A stretch of DNA of 50,208 nt from Acidobacteriota bacterium. Lineage in GTDB: Bacteria; Acidobacteriota; Terriglobia; Terriglobales; Acidobacteriaceae. The translations under genes and the position numbers were made by a program. This document shows, piece after piece, positions 1 to 9,026 of this stretch. The DNA lies in NCBI GenBank assembly GCA_003225005.1, contig QIAN01000157.1, forward strand, positions 1 through 50,208, given 5' to 3'. Every line of letters starts with the position of its first letter. Position 1 is the first letter of the stretch. The notes beneath the pieces are model-generated. The model did no database searches. It saw only the letters and a program-made list of their open reading frames with translations, and was not told where the DNA came from.

Positions 1-282
1 AATCTTGTCGCTCTTGTTACCCTCCTTCATGAGCGCGTTTCTCCGTGGATCGCACACGACTAGCTCCGTGACGTGTGGTTTCAGTAGGTCATACAACCAA
101 GCCGCCCAGGTCCCCTCTTCCAAGGTCACATGCAAGTCACCGTGTATTCCCTGGATACACTGCAGGATGGTGCTCGCCTTGGTTTCGATGATCGACTCCA
201 TCACCACTTTTCCCTCGCCGTTCATCACCGCAATCGAAATCGTTTCCTTGTGAATGTCCATGCCAATATACTTAATGTCCAT
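1..282 (-). CDS. IS110-family transposase, N-terminal part (runs off the window)
   Basis: Reading leftward from an ATG at 280-282 gives 94 residues that stay open to base 1. The protein begins MDIKYIGMDIHKETISIAV, the first strand of the RuvC-like DEDD domain of IS110 transposases, with the first catalytic Asp at residue 9 in the GMDIHK motif. Further on it has LEEGTWAAWLYDLL and VCDPRKN, which match the second acidic block and the following strand of the family. An AAAGGAG ribosome site lies just upstream of the ATG. IS110 enzymes move circular intermediates and, in characterised members, use a structured RNA from the element's non-coding end to choose targets. The rest of the gene lies outside the window, so intactness cannot be judged. 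Confidence 0.88.
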   Translation of the reverse strand, partial: MDIKYIGMDIHKETISIAVMNGEGKVVMESIIETKASTILQCIQGIHGDLHVTLEEGTWAAWLYDLLKPHVTELVVCDPRRNALMKEGNKSDKI

Positions 283-357
283 ACGGGTGCTCCTTTCGGT
301 AGAGTTCTGCTTCACACTCAAAACCTACCTTAAAGGGGCGCCCTTTTATAATGCGTG
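283..357 (-). mobile_element. Probable upstream end of the IS110 element and junction with host DNA
   Basis: Only about 75 bases separate the transposase start from the SRPBCC scrap on the other strand, so one boundary of the element must fall here if the scrap is host DNA. The stretch holds the ribosome site and a GC-rich mirror-like block near 331-349 (AAAGGGGCGCCCTTTT). A short upstream end is typical of the IS1111 subgroup, where the guide RNA lies downstream of the gene. Assigning the subgroup is inference, and the exact end is not visible because IS110 elements usually lack obvious terminal repeats. Confidence 0.4.
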
Positions 358-495
358 AAATTTGAGTTGGTGGAGCAAGGCTCCGGGACCAAAACCGTAT
401 TTGACCATACGGGCTTTCCTAAAGGCGAGGCGGAGGTCCTGGCGTCGGGATGGAAAGCGCACTATTGGGAGCCGCTCGAGAAACTCCTGGCTTAG
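358..495 (+). pseudogene. C-terminal fragment of an SRPBCC (AHSA1-like) domain protein
   Basis: The frame from 358 to a TAG at 493-495 reads KFELVEQGSGTKTVFDHTGF and then GWKAHYWEPLEKLLA. This is the closing strand and long C-terminal helix of AHSA1/START-like SRPBCC proteins (pattern T-V-F-D-H-T-G-F-P ... G-W ... Y-W-E-P-L). About 45 residues survive of a domain that is normally 140-160. The missing N-terminal part would lie where the IS110 element now begins, so the gene was probably cut by that insertion or by a linked deletion. The fragment has no start codon or ribosome site of its own and is not expected to be functional. Confidence 0.72.
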
Positions 496-643
496 GTTCT
501 GCGCGGGACGCGGGAATCCGAAATGGCCGGAGTGTACAAGGACGATGTTCGTTGCACTACTGGGAACCATAAGGTTGTTCCCAAATGATCCGAGGACCTC
601 TACCATGAGAACGCAGGACCGCGCGCCCAGTCGTTAGGCGAAC

Positions 644-890
644 TTGCGCATTTCACTGCGGGCTGTCATCTCCGGCCTTCTGATTACTCTTGCTGCTGTC
701 AACGTGTGACCGCTGTTGCTTCTGAACCTTGGTGTGCCGCTCGCTGCGTTCGCCGAAGCGATATTCCTGGGGCTTTTTCTCTGGTGGACAGGAGGAGGAG
801 GTCCTCCACACACAACGAAACCCGCCCGCGCCACGGCGTTCCGTCGTGGCAGGCTGTCGCCCACGCAATGGTTTTGGGGCGTCAGATCAA
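644..890 (+). pseudogene. Stop-interrupted N-terminal fragment of a membrane protein
   Basis: Frame 2 from about 644 reads LRAVISGLLITLAAVNV, meets TGA at 707-709, then continues in the same frame as PLLLLNLGVPLAAFAEAIFL, a Trp-rich strand (LFLWW) and a basic RATAFRRGRLSPTQWFWG stretch. After about base 885 the frame loses protein character. Two hydrophobic helices joined across a TGA that a single change from TGG would explain indicate a decayed membrane-protein gene. The layout resembles the first helices of acidobacterial CPBP-type membrane proteases, but the diagnostic EExxxR motif is absent, so the family is a guess. Confidence 0.42.
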
Positions 891-1221
891 GGCTTCGGTT
901 GTTCCAGCGCAGCTCGCGTTCGAGCTGCACGCTTACGTTCAGGAGGCGAACTGGGCGTTCAAGTTATTCGACCACTCGACTCTCGAAACGGTTAGCAGTC
1001 GGACTGCCTGCTAACCAGACAATCCGAGTGCAAAAGAATCTCTCACTGAGAACCTCTCACTGTAAGACACAACCGGAGCAGGGATTCGCGCGAATTTCTT
1101 GATGATTGCTTCCGTTTTCTCGGCTGACCTCGTTGAATCGGGGGCGTATTTCGTTTTCTGGGATCGTATACGATAGTGTGCCGGCTCCGCCGCAGCAAAA
1201 GCCGCGGCGGCTCGCGGTGTT
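891..1221. other. Non-coding stretch after the membrane-protein relic
   Basis: No convincing coding frame was found on either strand. It contains a 9-bp inverted repeat at 990-1016 and a short repeated word CTCTCACTG near 1040-1063. It lies downstream of the leftward cyclase gene, so it may carry that gene's 3' end. Confidence 0.4.
990..1016. repeat. 9-bp perfect inverted repeat
   Basis: GGTTAGCAG at 990-998 is the exact reverse complement of CTGCTAACC at 1008-1016, with a 9-base loop. No T-run follows on either strand, so a simple intrinsic terminator is not supported. It could be a hairpin at the end of the relic or a recombination remnant. Confidence 0.5.
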
Positions 1222-1998
1222 TCACGGTGTGATGGCAATGACTCGGAGAGGACTGCCGGAGCCGCCCACGATTTTCAGTGGCGCGGCAACGACGACGGCA
1301 CCGGTCGGCGGAAGCCGATCAAGGTTGGATAGACCAGCCAGCCCAAACTTGCCGCTGCCGTGCATGAGGTAGTGGTTCGGGAAGGGCGGGTCAAAGGTTG
1401 CGGCCTGACCGGCATCGGTTCCAACCGTCTCCACACCGACACCCAGCACATCTCGCTCCTGGGCGAGAAAGGCGGAGCTTTCCTGAGCCAATCCGGGAGT
1501 GTGGGGGCCATTCTCTTTTAGGTTGATGTAGTCCTTGGGATCTTCCCGCTTCGACCAGTCTGTGCGCAAGAGAACCCATGCGCTCGCCGGGATACGCCCA
1601 TGCTGTTCTTCCCACCGTCGGATGCGCTCCGGAGTCAGCAGATAGTTTGGGTTTCTCGCCACCTCCGAACTGATGTCAATCACGCAGGCGGGACCGACAA
1701 ATTTCTTCGGCGGAATGCGGTCCACGGTGTTGTCCGGAAGATCTTTCCCGGAGATCCAGTGGACTGGAGCATCAAAATGGGTGCCGGTGTGCTCGCCGGT
1801 CTCAAAAGCATTCCAGTACCAGGCGGGACCGCGCTCATCGTAGCGCGACAGCTCCCAGATCCTGAATGCGGGCGTGTTGTTGAACTGCGGCGGTAACGGC
1901 AGCAAAGGCGTCTGCGGACTCAAGGGCTGGGTCAGATCCACGACCCGTAACCGGCCAGCCGTGAGTTCTTCAAGCAGTTTAGCCAGGACGCTGGACAT
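1222..1998 (-). CDS. Cyclase family metal-dependent hydrolase (kynurenine formamidase-like)
   Basis: This is a 258-residue protein of the PF04199 cyclase family, the fold of bacterial kynurenine formamidase, isatin hydrolase and carbonic-anhydrase-like cyclases. The metal-binding signature HTGTHFDAPVH is intact, with ligands His70, His74 and Asp76 and the catalytic-site His80. The length is normal for the family, and a GAGGTG ribosome site precedes the ATG. Members hydrolyse amide or ester bonds using bound divalent metal. The gene lies 81 bases downstream of the TPP decarboxylase pair on the same strand, so the three probably form one transcript for breakdown of an amino-acid-derived compound. 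The true substrate cannot be read from the sequence. Confidence 0.9.
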   Translation of the reverse strand: MSSVLAKLLEELTAGRLRVVDLTQPLSPQTPLLPLPPQFNNTPAFRIWELSRYDERGPAWYWNAFETGEHTGTHFDAPVHWISGKDLPDNTVDRIPPKKFVGPACVIDISSEVARNPNYLLTPERIRRWEEQHGRIPASAWVLLRTDWSKREDPKDYINLKENGPHTPGLAQESSAFLAQERDVLGVGVETVGTDAGQAATFDPPFPNHYLMHGSGKFGLAGLSNLDRLPPTGAVVVAAPLKIVGGSGSPLRVIAITP

Positions 1999-2079
1999 TG
2001 GTGCACCTCACAAGCCTTTTTGCATTCGGCACTCTAGCTAGCTCCACTGGATCGGATTCCGAGTGACGCTGCCCAATCT

Positions 2080-2652
2080 TCATTGCCTCTCGAGCGACTG
2101 AATATGCCGGCGGAATTGAAACCGATTCTCAAGTAACGACAGGTCTGTGACATACGCGGCGGGACCCGTGGCTTCGACCTTGGCGATGATGGTTGTCAGT
2201 TCATGGCCATGCGCGGCGCCGGTCACAGCGGCCTTAAAACTCTCCACACTACGCACCGTTGCTACTCGCGGAACGCCGGCGGCACGGGCGATCCCTTCCA
2301 GGTCCGTACCTGTGCTGGTCGCCGTTGGGAAGCCGCCGACCGACAGCAGGCTCTCGTTGTCGAAGACGACGTGGACCAGTTTTTTGGGGCGGTAGCGCGC
2401 CATTGTGCTAAGACTGCCAAGGTTCATCAAAAGCGAGCCGTCACCATCGAGGACGATCACTCTTTGCTCCGGCAGGCACAGAGCCAAGCCCAGTCCCGTC
2501 GAGGAGGCCAGTCCCATAGCGTGTTGCAGGTAGAAGAAATTGGGACGGTGACCCAAGGAGTGCAATTCGGCCGCGACTGCTCCCATGATCGTGACGACCA
2601 GGCAGTTTTCCAGCTCCGAATAAGTCGACCGAAGACAATCAAGGCGCAGCAT
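2080..2652 (-). CDS. TPP-dependent 2-oxoacid decarboxylase, beta (TPP-binding) subunit
   Basis: 190 residues matching the C-terminal TPP-binding domain of ThDP enzymes, closest in layout to the beta chain of sulfopyruvate decarboxylase or to split phosphonopyruvate decarboxylases. The pyrophosphate/Mg2+ motif is visible as LDGDGSLLMNLGS (GDG at about residues 70-72) followed by the Asn of VFDNES near 99. The chosen ATG at 2650-2652 overlaps the alpha-subunit stop by one base (TGATG), which supports translational coupling and an alpha-beta complex. A longer leftward frame starting near 3114 also exists, but it overlaps the alpha gene completely and its extra residues have no family character. 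Confidence 0.87.
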   Translation of the reverse strand: MLRLDCLRSTYSELENCLVVTIMGAVAAELHSLGHRPNFFYLQHAMGLASSTGLGLALCLPEQRVIVLDGDGSLLMNLGSLSTMARYRPKKLVHVVFDNESLLSVGGFPTATSTGTDLEGIARAAGVPRVATVRSVESFKAAVTGAAHGHELTTIIAKVEATGPAAYVTDLSLLENRFQFRRHIQSLERQ

Positions 2653-3164
2653 CAATCCTCCCACATCAGGTCGCGTGTCAAGAGAAGGGCGACCGGCTGC
2701 AGACTGCTTTCGGCGAGAGTCTGCGCCTGCCGGATGCGCTTTTTGACGGTGTCCAACGCATCCAGGAAAAAGTAAGGGATGCCCAATGACCGCAAGAGCG
2801 GTTCGGTGACGTTGCCGCCTTGCGTTTGCCACGGGTCGCGCTCCCCAAAGGAGCCTCGGTAGCTGATGAGCATTAATAGAGGAATCTTGTATAGGTGTGC
2901 GAAAGAGACGATGCCGTTGATCGATGCGAGAAAGCCGTGGTTCTGCATTAGCATAGCCGACTTGACCCCAGCAAAGTGTGCTCCAGCCGAGACACCGACC
3001 CCTTCCTCCTCCTTTGCCAGTCGTACCAGAATCACCTCTGGGTCCTCGTCTGCAAAACGGATGAGATGGACCAACCAGGTTTCCGGCAGAGCTGAGAGCA
3101 GGCGGATGTCGCATTCCTTCAAACCGTCGTAGATCAGTTTGGAGTGGGTCAAAGATACCGGCAT
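2652..3164 (-). CDS. TPP-dependent 2-oxoacid decarboxylase, alpha (pyrimidine-binding) subunit
   Basis: About 170 residues matching the N-terminal pyrimidine domain of ThDP enzymes in stand-alone form. The catalytic glutamate that activates the cofactor is in the VRLAKEEEGVGVSAG block (about residues 47-61), and an HLYKIPLLMLISYRG strand follows as in sulfopyruvate and phosphonopyruvate decarboxylases. I chose the ATG at 3164 because the protein pattern begins there. A GTG at 3221 would add 19 unconserved residues. With its partner it should decarboxylate a 2-oxo acid to an aldehyde. Which acid (sulfopyruvate, phosphonopyruvate or another) is not determined. It is divergent from the PLP-enzyme operon. 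Confidence 0.85.
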   Translation of the reverse strand: MPVSLTHSKLIYDGLKECDIRLLSALPETWLVHLIRFADEDPEVILVRLAKEEEGVGVSAGAHFAGVKSAMLMQNHGFLASINGIVSFAHLYKIPLLMLISYRGSFGERDPWQTQGGNVTEPLLRSLGIPYFFLDALDTVKKRIRQAQTLAESSLQPVALLLTRDLMWED

Positions 3165-3277
3165 AAGCTTACTTTCAAATTTGATGTCGTGCCGTATCGC
3201 GCCGCTCGTGGCAGCCGACACTATAGACCGTTTTTCTTACCTCTCGGAACAAAGAGAACATATTCTACCCTCCGAAG

Positions 3278-4684
3278 GTGTCAACTGCGCTCTTGACGAG
3301 CGTTTGCGCGGGGTATAGGTTGGGCGCTGCTTATTCCACAAGACTTCAGTGCCGACTTTTCAGATGTATCAGGAGCAATAGCGTGCAGGCCAAATCCCAA
3401 GGCGTTCTCGACCCCAGAATCTCGTCTGCATCGAATGCGAACTTTCCAATTGAGACGGTTCGCGCTGCTTTCCCTGCGTTGACGCGCCCTCCGGAATTCG
3501 TCTTTTTCGACAACGCAGCGGGTGCGCAGGTTCCACAGATCGTGCTGGACGCGGTGAATCATCACCTCCTCGAGTGCAATGTTCAGCGGGGAGGGCGCTA
3601 CGCAAGAAGCGGTGAAGTGGATGCGACAATTGCGCGTGCACGGCAGAGCGTCGCCGATCTTGTGAATGCACGTGATGCGAGCGAAATCGCGTTTGGCATG
3701 AACGCCACTTCCTTCATTCGTTTGGTGAGTTTGGCGATCGGACAAACGCTCGACAGGCGGAACGAGATTGTCGTAACCGACATGGACCACGAAGCTAACG
3801 TCGCCACCTGGCTGGCATTGGAAAGCAACGGTGCAAGAATCCGTTTATGGAAGATGAGGGACGATGGGAATTTGCACGTTGATGACCTCATCCCTCTGGT
3901 GTCTTCGGCAACGCGCCTCACGGCGTGCACGCTTGCGTCGAATGCCATCGGATCGATTGTGGATGTCGCGGCGGCAGCAAGAGTGGCGCACGCGGCCGGG
4001 GCTGAAATCTTTCTTGATGGCGTGCATTACGGCCCTCACGGACTGATCGACGTGCAAGCCTTTGATTGCGATTACCTGGTTTGTTCGGGTTACAAAATCT
4101 TCGCTCCCCACATGGGATTTCTTTGGGGACGGCGTGAGCTGCTTCAAAGCCTTCCCACCTTCCGTGAAGATTTCATCCCCGACGAGCCACCCGGAAAAAT
4201 TGAAGCCGGCACCTTCATCTACGAAAATGTAGCCGGGATGGATGCTGCGGTACGCTACCTGGAAACCCTGGGCAGGAGCATGGCCGGAAACGATGAAGCG
4301 GAGAAATCGGAATCGAGACGGGCCGCTCTGCAGCGTGCGTTCGAGACAATCCGCGCCTACGAAGAATCGCTTTCGCTCGAAATGCTTCGGCTGCTGAACG
4401 ATTGCGGCGCGTCCGTCTACGGCGTGGCGGAAAAAAAAAGGATCCGTGAACGAGCGCCGACGCTATGTTTCAATTTGCCGAATAAGTCTCCGGCAAGAGT
4501 CACCGAGGCGCTTGCGAAACAAAATATCGGAGTCCGCGATGGCCACATGTATTCACCGCGACTGATGAATCGATTGGGGCTTACCAAAGAGAGTGGCGCA
4601 GTCCGAGCGTCGTTGGTGCACTACAATACGGTCGAAGAAGTGCGCCGGTTCGGAAGAACGCTGGCTGAGATGACGAGTGACTGA
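3278..4684 (+). CDS. Class V aminotransferase / cysteine desulfurase-like PLP enzyme
   Basis: Up to 468 residues, fold type I PLP enzyme of the cysteine-desulfurase-like subgroup. Seen in order are the N-terminal [12 protein letters not shown] motif (about 76-87), the cofactor-side block [11 protein letters not shown], the Asp of [11 protein letters not shown] that contacts the pyridine nitrogen, and the Schiff-base lysine in [10 protein letters not shown] (Lys273 in this numbering). The listed start is GTG at 3278. The first 50 or so residues look unlike the family, so a later start, for example the GTG near 3383, is likely. It lies head-to-head with the decarboxylase pair, and its end overlaps the next PLP gene by 8 bases. 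The reaction could be transamination, beta-elimination or desulfuration. Confidence 0.85.
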   Translation: MSTALLTSVCAGYRLGAAYSTRLQCRLFRCIRSNSVQAKSQGVLDPRISSASNANFPIETVRAAFPALTRPPEFVFFDNAAGAQVPQIVLDAVNHHLLECNVQRGGRYARSGEVDATIARARQSVADLVNARDASEIAFGMNATSFIRLVSLAIGQTLDRRNEIVVTDMDHEANVATWLALESNGARIRLWKMRDDGNLHVDDLIPLVSSATRLTACTLASNAIGSIVDVAAAARVAHAAGAEIFLDGVHYGPHGLIDVQAFDCDYLVCSGYKIFAPHMGFLWGRRELLQSLPTFREDFIPDEPPGKIEAGTFIYENVAGMDAAVRYLETLGRSMAGNDEAEKSESRRAALQRAFETIRAYEESLSLEMLRLLNDCGASVYGVAEKKRIRERAPTLCFNLPNKSPARVTEALAKQNIGVRDGHMYSPRLMNRLGLTKESGAVRASLVHYNTVEEVRRFGRTLAEMTSD

Positions 4685-5879
4685 TTCAACAACGCTCAAC
4701 CACCAACTCATGCTGACCGACAAGCAAGTCCAGGAGATTCGTTCGCGCTTCAACATCTTCCAGCGCAAAATCTATCTCAACACTTGCTCCCAGGGTGCGC
4801 TATCAGTTGCCGTGCAGACCGGCCTGGAGAACTACATCGCCAGTTGGCACGAGCAGGGTTCGCCGTGGGAGACGTGGATGGACCGGTATGAGGAGGCGCG
4901 AACTGCCTTTGCTCAATTCATCAACGCCAGCCCGGAAGAGGTTGCCATCGTGACCAGCGCCTCGGCGGGCATCAACAGCGTCGCCAGCGCGCTGAATTTC
5001 CGGGAACGACAGAAAGTCGTAATGGGGGAGTTCGAATTTCCCACCATGGGTCATATCTGGCTCGCGCAACGCGTACGAGGCGCCGAGGTGCAGTTTGTGA
5101 GTGCAGAAGGCAACCACATTCCGGTGGCCAATTACGAAAAGATAGTAGACCGCAATACGCTCATTGTGCCGCTCACGCGCGTCTGTTTCAAGAACGGATT
5201 TCGCTCTGAGGTAAGCGCCATCACGCAAATTGCCCATCACTCCGGTGCTCTCGTAATGCTCGATGATTACCAGGATTGTGGAACCCGCCCGGTTGACGTG
5301 AAAGCCCTGGACCTGGACTTTTTTGTAACCGGAACTCTCAAATATCTGCTCGGCACTCCCGGCCTTGCTTTCATGTACGCGCGAAAAGAACTTATTTCAT
5401 CGCTCGTTCCCACAGTTACCGGATGGTTCGCGCAAACCAATCCGTTCGCCTTCGATCCCCAGCATATCGATCTATCTCCCTCAGCGCGAAGATTCGAGTC
5501 AGGTTCTCCTTCCATGCCCAATGTGTACGCGGCGGTGCCCGGATTCGAACTGCTGCGAGAAATCGGAATGGAGAATGTGGCGGGCCACATCAAAAGACTC
5601 GCGCAATCGCTGTTAAGCTGCGCCCGCGATCTGGGCATTCGCGCCAAAACGCCTGCCAACAGCGCAGGGCCACTGGTGGTATTGCAGTGTAAGGATTCAA
5701 ACTTAATGGTGCAGAAGCTCGCTGCAAGCGATATTGTCGCATCGAACCGGCACGACGGTTTGCGGATCTCGTTCCATGTGTACAACACCATGGACGATGT
5801 GAAGGCAGTCGCGGAAGTTCTCAAGAAGAATATCAATCTTCTGGTCCTTGACCCTGCCAGTGTTGGCAGTTATGACTGA
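4677..5879 (+). CDS. Class V aminotransferase, second PLP enzyme
   Basis: A 400-residue class V PLP protein, related to isopenicillin-N epimerase, kynureninase-like and SufS-like enzymes but clearly different from its neighbour. It shows [12 protein letters not shown] (32-43), [12 protein letters not shown] for phosphate binding (93-104), [10 protein letters not shown] with the cofactor Asp (193-202) and the lysine in [10 protein letters not shown] (Lys222). The GTG at 4677 overlaps the preceding gene by 8 bases. An ATG at 4710 is an alternative that loses 11 residues. Its own stop overlaps the permease start by 8 bases, so the three genes are one tightly coupled operon. The two different class V enzymes may act in sequence or form a heteromer. 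Confidence 0.85.
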   Translation: MTDSTTLNHQLMLTDKQVQEIRSRFNIFQRKIYLNTCSQGALSVAVQTGLENYIASWHEQGSPWETWMDRYEEARTAFAQFINASPEEVAIVTSASAGINSVASALNFRERQKVVMGEFEFPTMGHIWLAQRVRGAEVQFVSAEGNHIPVANYEKIVDRNTLIVPLTRVCFKNGFRSEVSAITQIAHHSGALVMLDDYQDCGTRPVDVKALDLDFFVTGTLKYLLGTPGLAFMYARKELISSLVPTVTGWFAQTNPFAFDPQHIDLSPSARRFESGSPSMPNVYAAVPGFELLREIGMENVAGHIKRLAQSLLSCARDLGIRAKTPANSAGPLVVLQCKDSNLMVQKLAASDIVASNRHDGLRISFHVYNTMDDVKAVAEVLKKNINLLVLDPASVGSYD

Positions 5880-7293
5880 TCAACAACGTGCAGCAGTTGG
5901 GGCCACGCTTTCCGCTGAGAAGCCGCCAACGCCGGAAGTGGAAGGTCTCCACCGCCGCCTGGGCCAAAGGCAGCTCACCATGATGGCGATCGGCGGCGCC
6001 ATCGGTGTCGGTCTGTTCTTGGGAAGCAGTGTCACCATTCGCCTGGCTGGACCCGCCGTCATTCTTTCCTATCTTCTGGGGGCAGGAATTGCTCTGATCA
6101 TGTCCTATGCGCTGGCGGAGATGGCAGTCGTCCACCCTGTCGCCGGCGCATTCGGAGTCTACGCCGAGAAGTACCTCAATCCCTGGGCGGGGTTTTCGGT
6201 TCGAGCCACTTACGGGGCTGCACAGATCATCGCTATCGGCGCTGAAGTCACCGCCGCCGGCATCTACATTTCGTTTTGGCTTCCGAATGTTCCGCAATGG
6301 GTTTGGGTGGTGTTGGTTTCGACCGCTCTGGTGGCGCTCAATTCCATGCAGGTCAACCGCCTAGGTGAGTTTGAATACTGGTTCGCAATGATCAAAGTGG
6401 CTGCCATCGTCGCCTTCATCATCGTGGGGCTATCGTTGATTCTTGGCGTTGGCTCCCGGGGCGCGATTGGCCTGGCGAATTTAACTCACCACGGAGGATT
6501 CTTTCCGGCGGGATGGAAAGGAGTATGGCTTTCGCTCACGATAACGGTCACCAGTTACATGGGAGTGGAAATTATCGCCGTTACTGCGGGAGAAGCCCAG
6601 CATCCGGAAGTTACTATCCCGCAGGCAATGCGAAGCATTGTTTGGCGGCTCATTTTGTTCTACGTGCTGGCGATCGCGATTATGGTGACGATGGTTCCGT
6701 GGAATCAAACCAGCCGTTCGTCCACGCTTTCCGGCAGTCCTTTTGTGACCGCGTTCGCTGCGGCTCATATACCCTACGCCGCCGCAATCATGAACTTTGT
6801 CGTGCTTACGGCCGCCCTATCGAGCGTGAATACGAACCTTTACCTTTCCACTCGAATGCTTTTTTCTTTGGGCCAGGGAGGTTATGCCCCCGAATGGATG
6901 GGCAAGGTGAGCCGCAACGGAGTGCCGCATCGCGCGCTGTTCGCCTCAACCGCGGGGATTATCGCGGCCATTCTGCTGGCCATCTGGGCTCCTGAGAATG
7001 CTTTCCTCGTGCTTTATGGGACCGCAGTTGCCGGAATGCTCTTCGTGTGGCTGGTGATTTTGAACACACATCTTCGTTTTCGCAAGGCAATCACGAGCGA
7101 GCGGTTGTTGAGTTTGCCCATGCGTCTGCGGGCGCACCCGTTTTTCACGATGGTCGGTATTCTTTTACTTCTTGCGATCTCGGTCAGCACCTTCTTCGTG
7201 GACGGATTGCAGTGGTCGCTTCCGGCATTTTCTGTTTTCTTAGGGTTGATCTCGCTCTTGTACCTGCGAGGCCGGCGGCACAACACTTTCTAG
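5872..7293 (+). CDS. Amino-acid permease (APC superfamily)
   Basis: 473 residues from the ATG at 5872, which overlaps the upstream stop by 8 bases. A TTG at 5848 would add eight residues. About twelve hydrophobic helices are visible. The first contains GGAIGVGLFLGSS, the unwound TM1 glycine motif of amino-acid transporters of the AAT/APC type, and the sixth region has MGVEIIAVTAGEAQHPEVTI, typical of the same group. It should sit in the inner membrane and import an amino acid with protons. Its position between two PLP enzymes and an FAD oxidase suggests it supplies their substrate, which is inference from context. Confidence 0.92.
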   Translation: MTDQQRAAVGATLSAEKPPTPEVEGLHRRLGQRQLTMMAIGGAIGVGLFLGSSVTIRLAGPAVILSYLLGAGIALIMSYALAEMAVVHPVAGAFGVYAEKYLNPWAGFSVRATYGAAQIIAIGAEVTAAGIYISFWLPNVPQWVWVVLVSTALVALNSMQVNRLGEFEYWFAMIKVAAIVAFIIVGLSLILGVGSRGAIGLANLTHHGGFFPAGWKGVWLSLTITVTSYMGVEIIAVTAGEAQHPEVTIPQAMRSIVWRLILFYVLAIAIMVTMVPWNQTSRSSTLSGSPFVTAFAAAHIPYAAAIMNFVVLTAALSSVNTNLYLSTRMLFSLGQGGYAPEWMGKVSRNGVPHRALFASTAGIIAAILLAIWAPENAFLVLYGTAVAGMLFVWLVILNTHLRFRKAITSERLLSLPMRLRAHPFFTMVGILLLLAISVSTFFVDGLQWSLPAFSVFLGLISLLYLRGRRHNTF

Positions 7294-7344
7294 AAGAGCG
7301 AGTCATTGTTGGTATTGAAATACGTTCTGCCAGGAGAGCACAAG

Positions 7345-8762
7345 ATGGTCGAAGCCAGCGAAGAGGTTTACTCTTCGCTCCACCGGCGATTCAAAGGTGA
7401 TCTGCTGCGCCCCGGCGAAAGGGGTTACGAAGATGCGCGCACCATTTGGAATGGCATGGTGGCTCGCACACCAGGCCTTATCGCGCGCTGTGCAGATGTA
7501 AGCGATGTGCAAACCGCAGTCCGAGCCGCCGCAGAGAACGGAATCCTCACCGCCGTCCGTTGTGGAGGGCACAGCCTGGCAGGTTTTAGCACGTGCGATG
7601 GCGGCCTGGTGATTGATCTATCGAGAATGCGCCAGGTGACGGTTGATCGCGAAGCCCGCCGGGCGCGGATCGCTGGCGGCTGTCTGTTGGGATCGATCGA
7701 TACCGCAACGCAAAAAGCAGGACTGGTTTTTCCGTCCGGCGTCGTCTCACATACCGGCGCTTCCGGACTGATCCTGGGCGGAGGAACCGGATGGCTGACC
7801 CGGCGATTCGGATTATCATGCGATAACGTCGAGGGGTTCACTCTCGTAACTTCGGATAGTTCCGTTGTACGCGCCAACACAAAGGAGAACCCGGATTTAT
7901 TCTGGGCCTTGCGTGGAGGTGGCGGTAACTTCGGAGTGGTGACCGAATTCGAAGTGACGCTTTATCCGCTTACCTCTGTTGTGCTCGCTGAAGGACTGTC
8001 TGCGGAGACTGATATCCGCGGACTCCTTGAGTGCTGGAGAGACTTCATGGCCGAAGCGTCACTCGACTTGAAGTGGAACATTGATCTACGCCTTGCTCCG
8101 CATACAAAGACAGTACCTGTTGCCCTCCGCGGACGGCCGGGGCTAGCAGTTCTTTGGTTTGGACTGGCGACCCCGAGGCCGGGCGTCCATATTTGGAGCG
8201 CGCGCTTTCCATGTGCACTCCGGACTCTGTGAGCAGCAAGGTTGTGTCGTTCATAAATCTGCAAACCATGGCGGATTCCGATTTTCCGCATGGCCGACGC
8301 TATTACACCAAATCGGGCTATTTCACTTATCTCGACGACCGCACTATTGATTGCATGGTGGAGGCGGTTGCCACGATTCCCTCATCGGAAACCCAGATTG
8401 AACTTGCCTATCTTGGCGGCGCGGCTGCTCGGATCGACGCGCAGGAGACCGCGTTCGGCGATCGCAGCGCTCCTTTCATCATGAATTTGTTGGCGAACTG
8501 GTCGGAAGAGTCCGCAGATGTCGACAATATTTCCTGGATTCGCGGGCTCTTCAACAACCTTCGGCCGGCTATGAAACCGGGTGTTTACATAAATTTTATG
8601 AGCGGCGACGAGCAGGATCGCGTGCCCGAGGCTTATCAGGAACGATGGGACCGTATGGTAGCGGTTAAGACGCACTATGATCCAAATAACTTCTTTCGGC
8701 TGAATCAGAATGTTCCACCGCGGAAACTCCGTTCCATCGCTCGCGTGACGCCGACCATATAG
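7345..8762 (+). pseudogene. FAD-linked oxidase (berberine-bridge type), frameshifted
   Basis: An FAD-dependent oxidoreductase broken by one frameshift near 8146-8160. The first part, from the ATG at 7345 with AGGAGAG upstream, has the PCMH FAD domain with the flavin-linking histidine in VRCGGHSLAGFS (His76) and the GLILGGGTGWL block. The frame then runs to a stop at 8230-8232. The second part continues in frame 3 from VWTGDPEAGR and ends with the BBE-type DPNNFFRLNQNVPP signature. Loss of one base around TTCTTTGGTTTGG would account for the break. Together the parts give the expected length of about 470 residues. It is probably the last gene of the PLP/permease operon. A sequencing error is a live alternative. 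Confidence 0.85.
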
Positions 8763-9026
8763 ACGTCCAAGTCGAGTCGCCGGGGCCGAGTGGCTTACAG
8801 GCGGCCCGCGAGCGTACTGGAGTTTCTGATCCTCGTCCTTATGTTTTTCGTTTTGCGTGGGCCTATCCGAGGATCGAAGCCCAGTCCGTGGCATCAGATC
8901 GTGAGTTATCTCGCGCCCGTTGACGTAAGGCGGCTACGTGTGGCCACAACCCTTCTTAGAATCGGCACCGCTCGGATGGGAATGCGGGCGATGACGCTGT
9001 AAAACGGTAAGGAGAACAGATTCGGT

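Noticed and set aside
2653..3114. A leftward extension of the decarboxylase beta gene to 344 residues.
   Set aside because: It overlaps the alpha gene entirely in another frame and its extra residues (rich in Arg, Gly and Pro) have no family pattern, while a TGATG junction gives a clean beta start.
8790..9002. A 70-codon frame with a hydrophobic start before the P1 peptidase gene.
   Set aside because: Starts with GTG, no ribosome site, and the second half has random composition. Not enough support for a gene.
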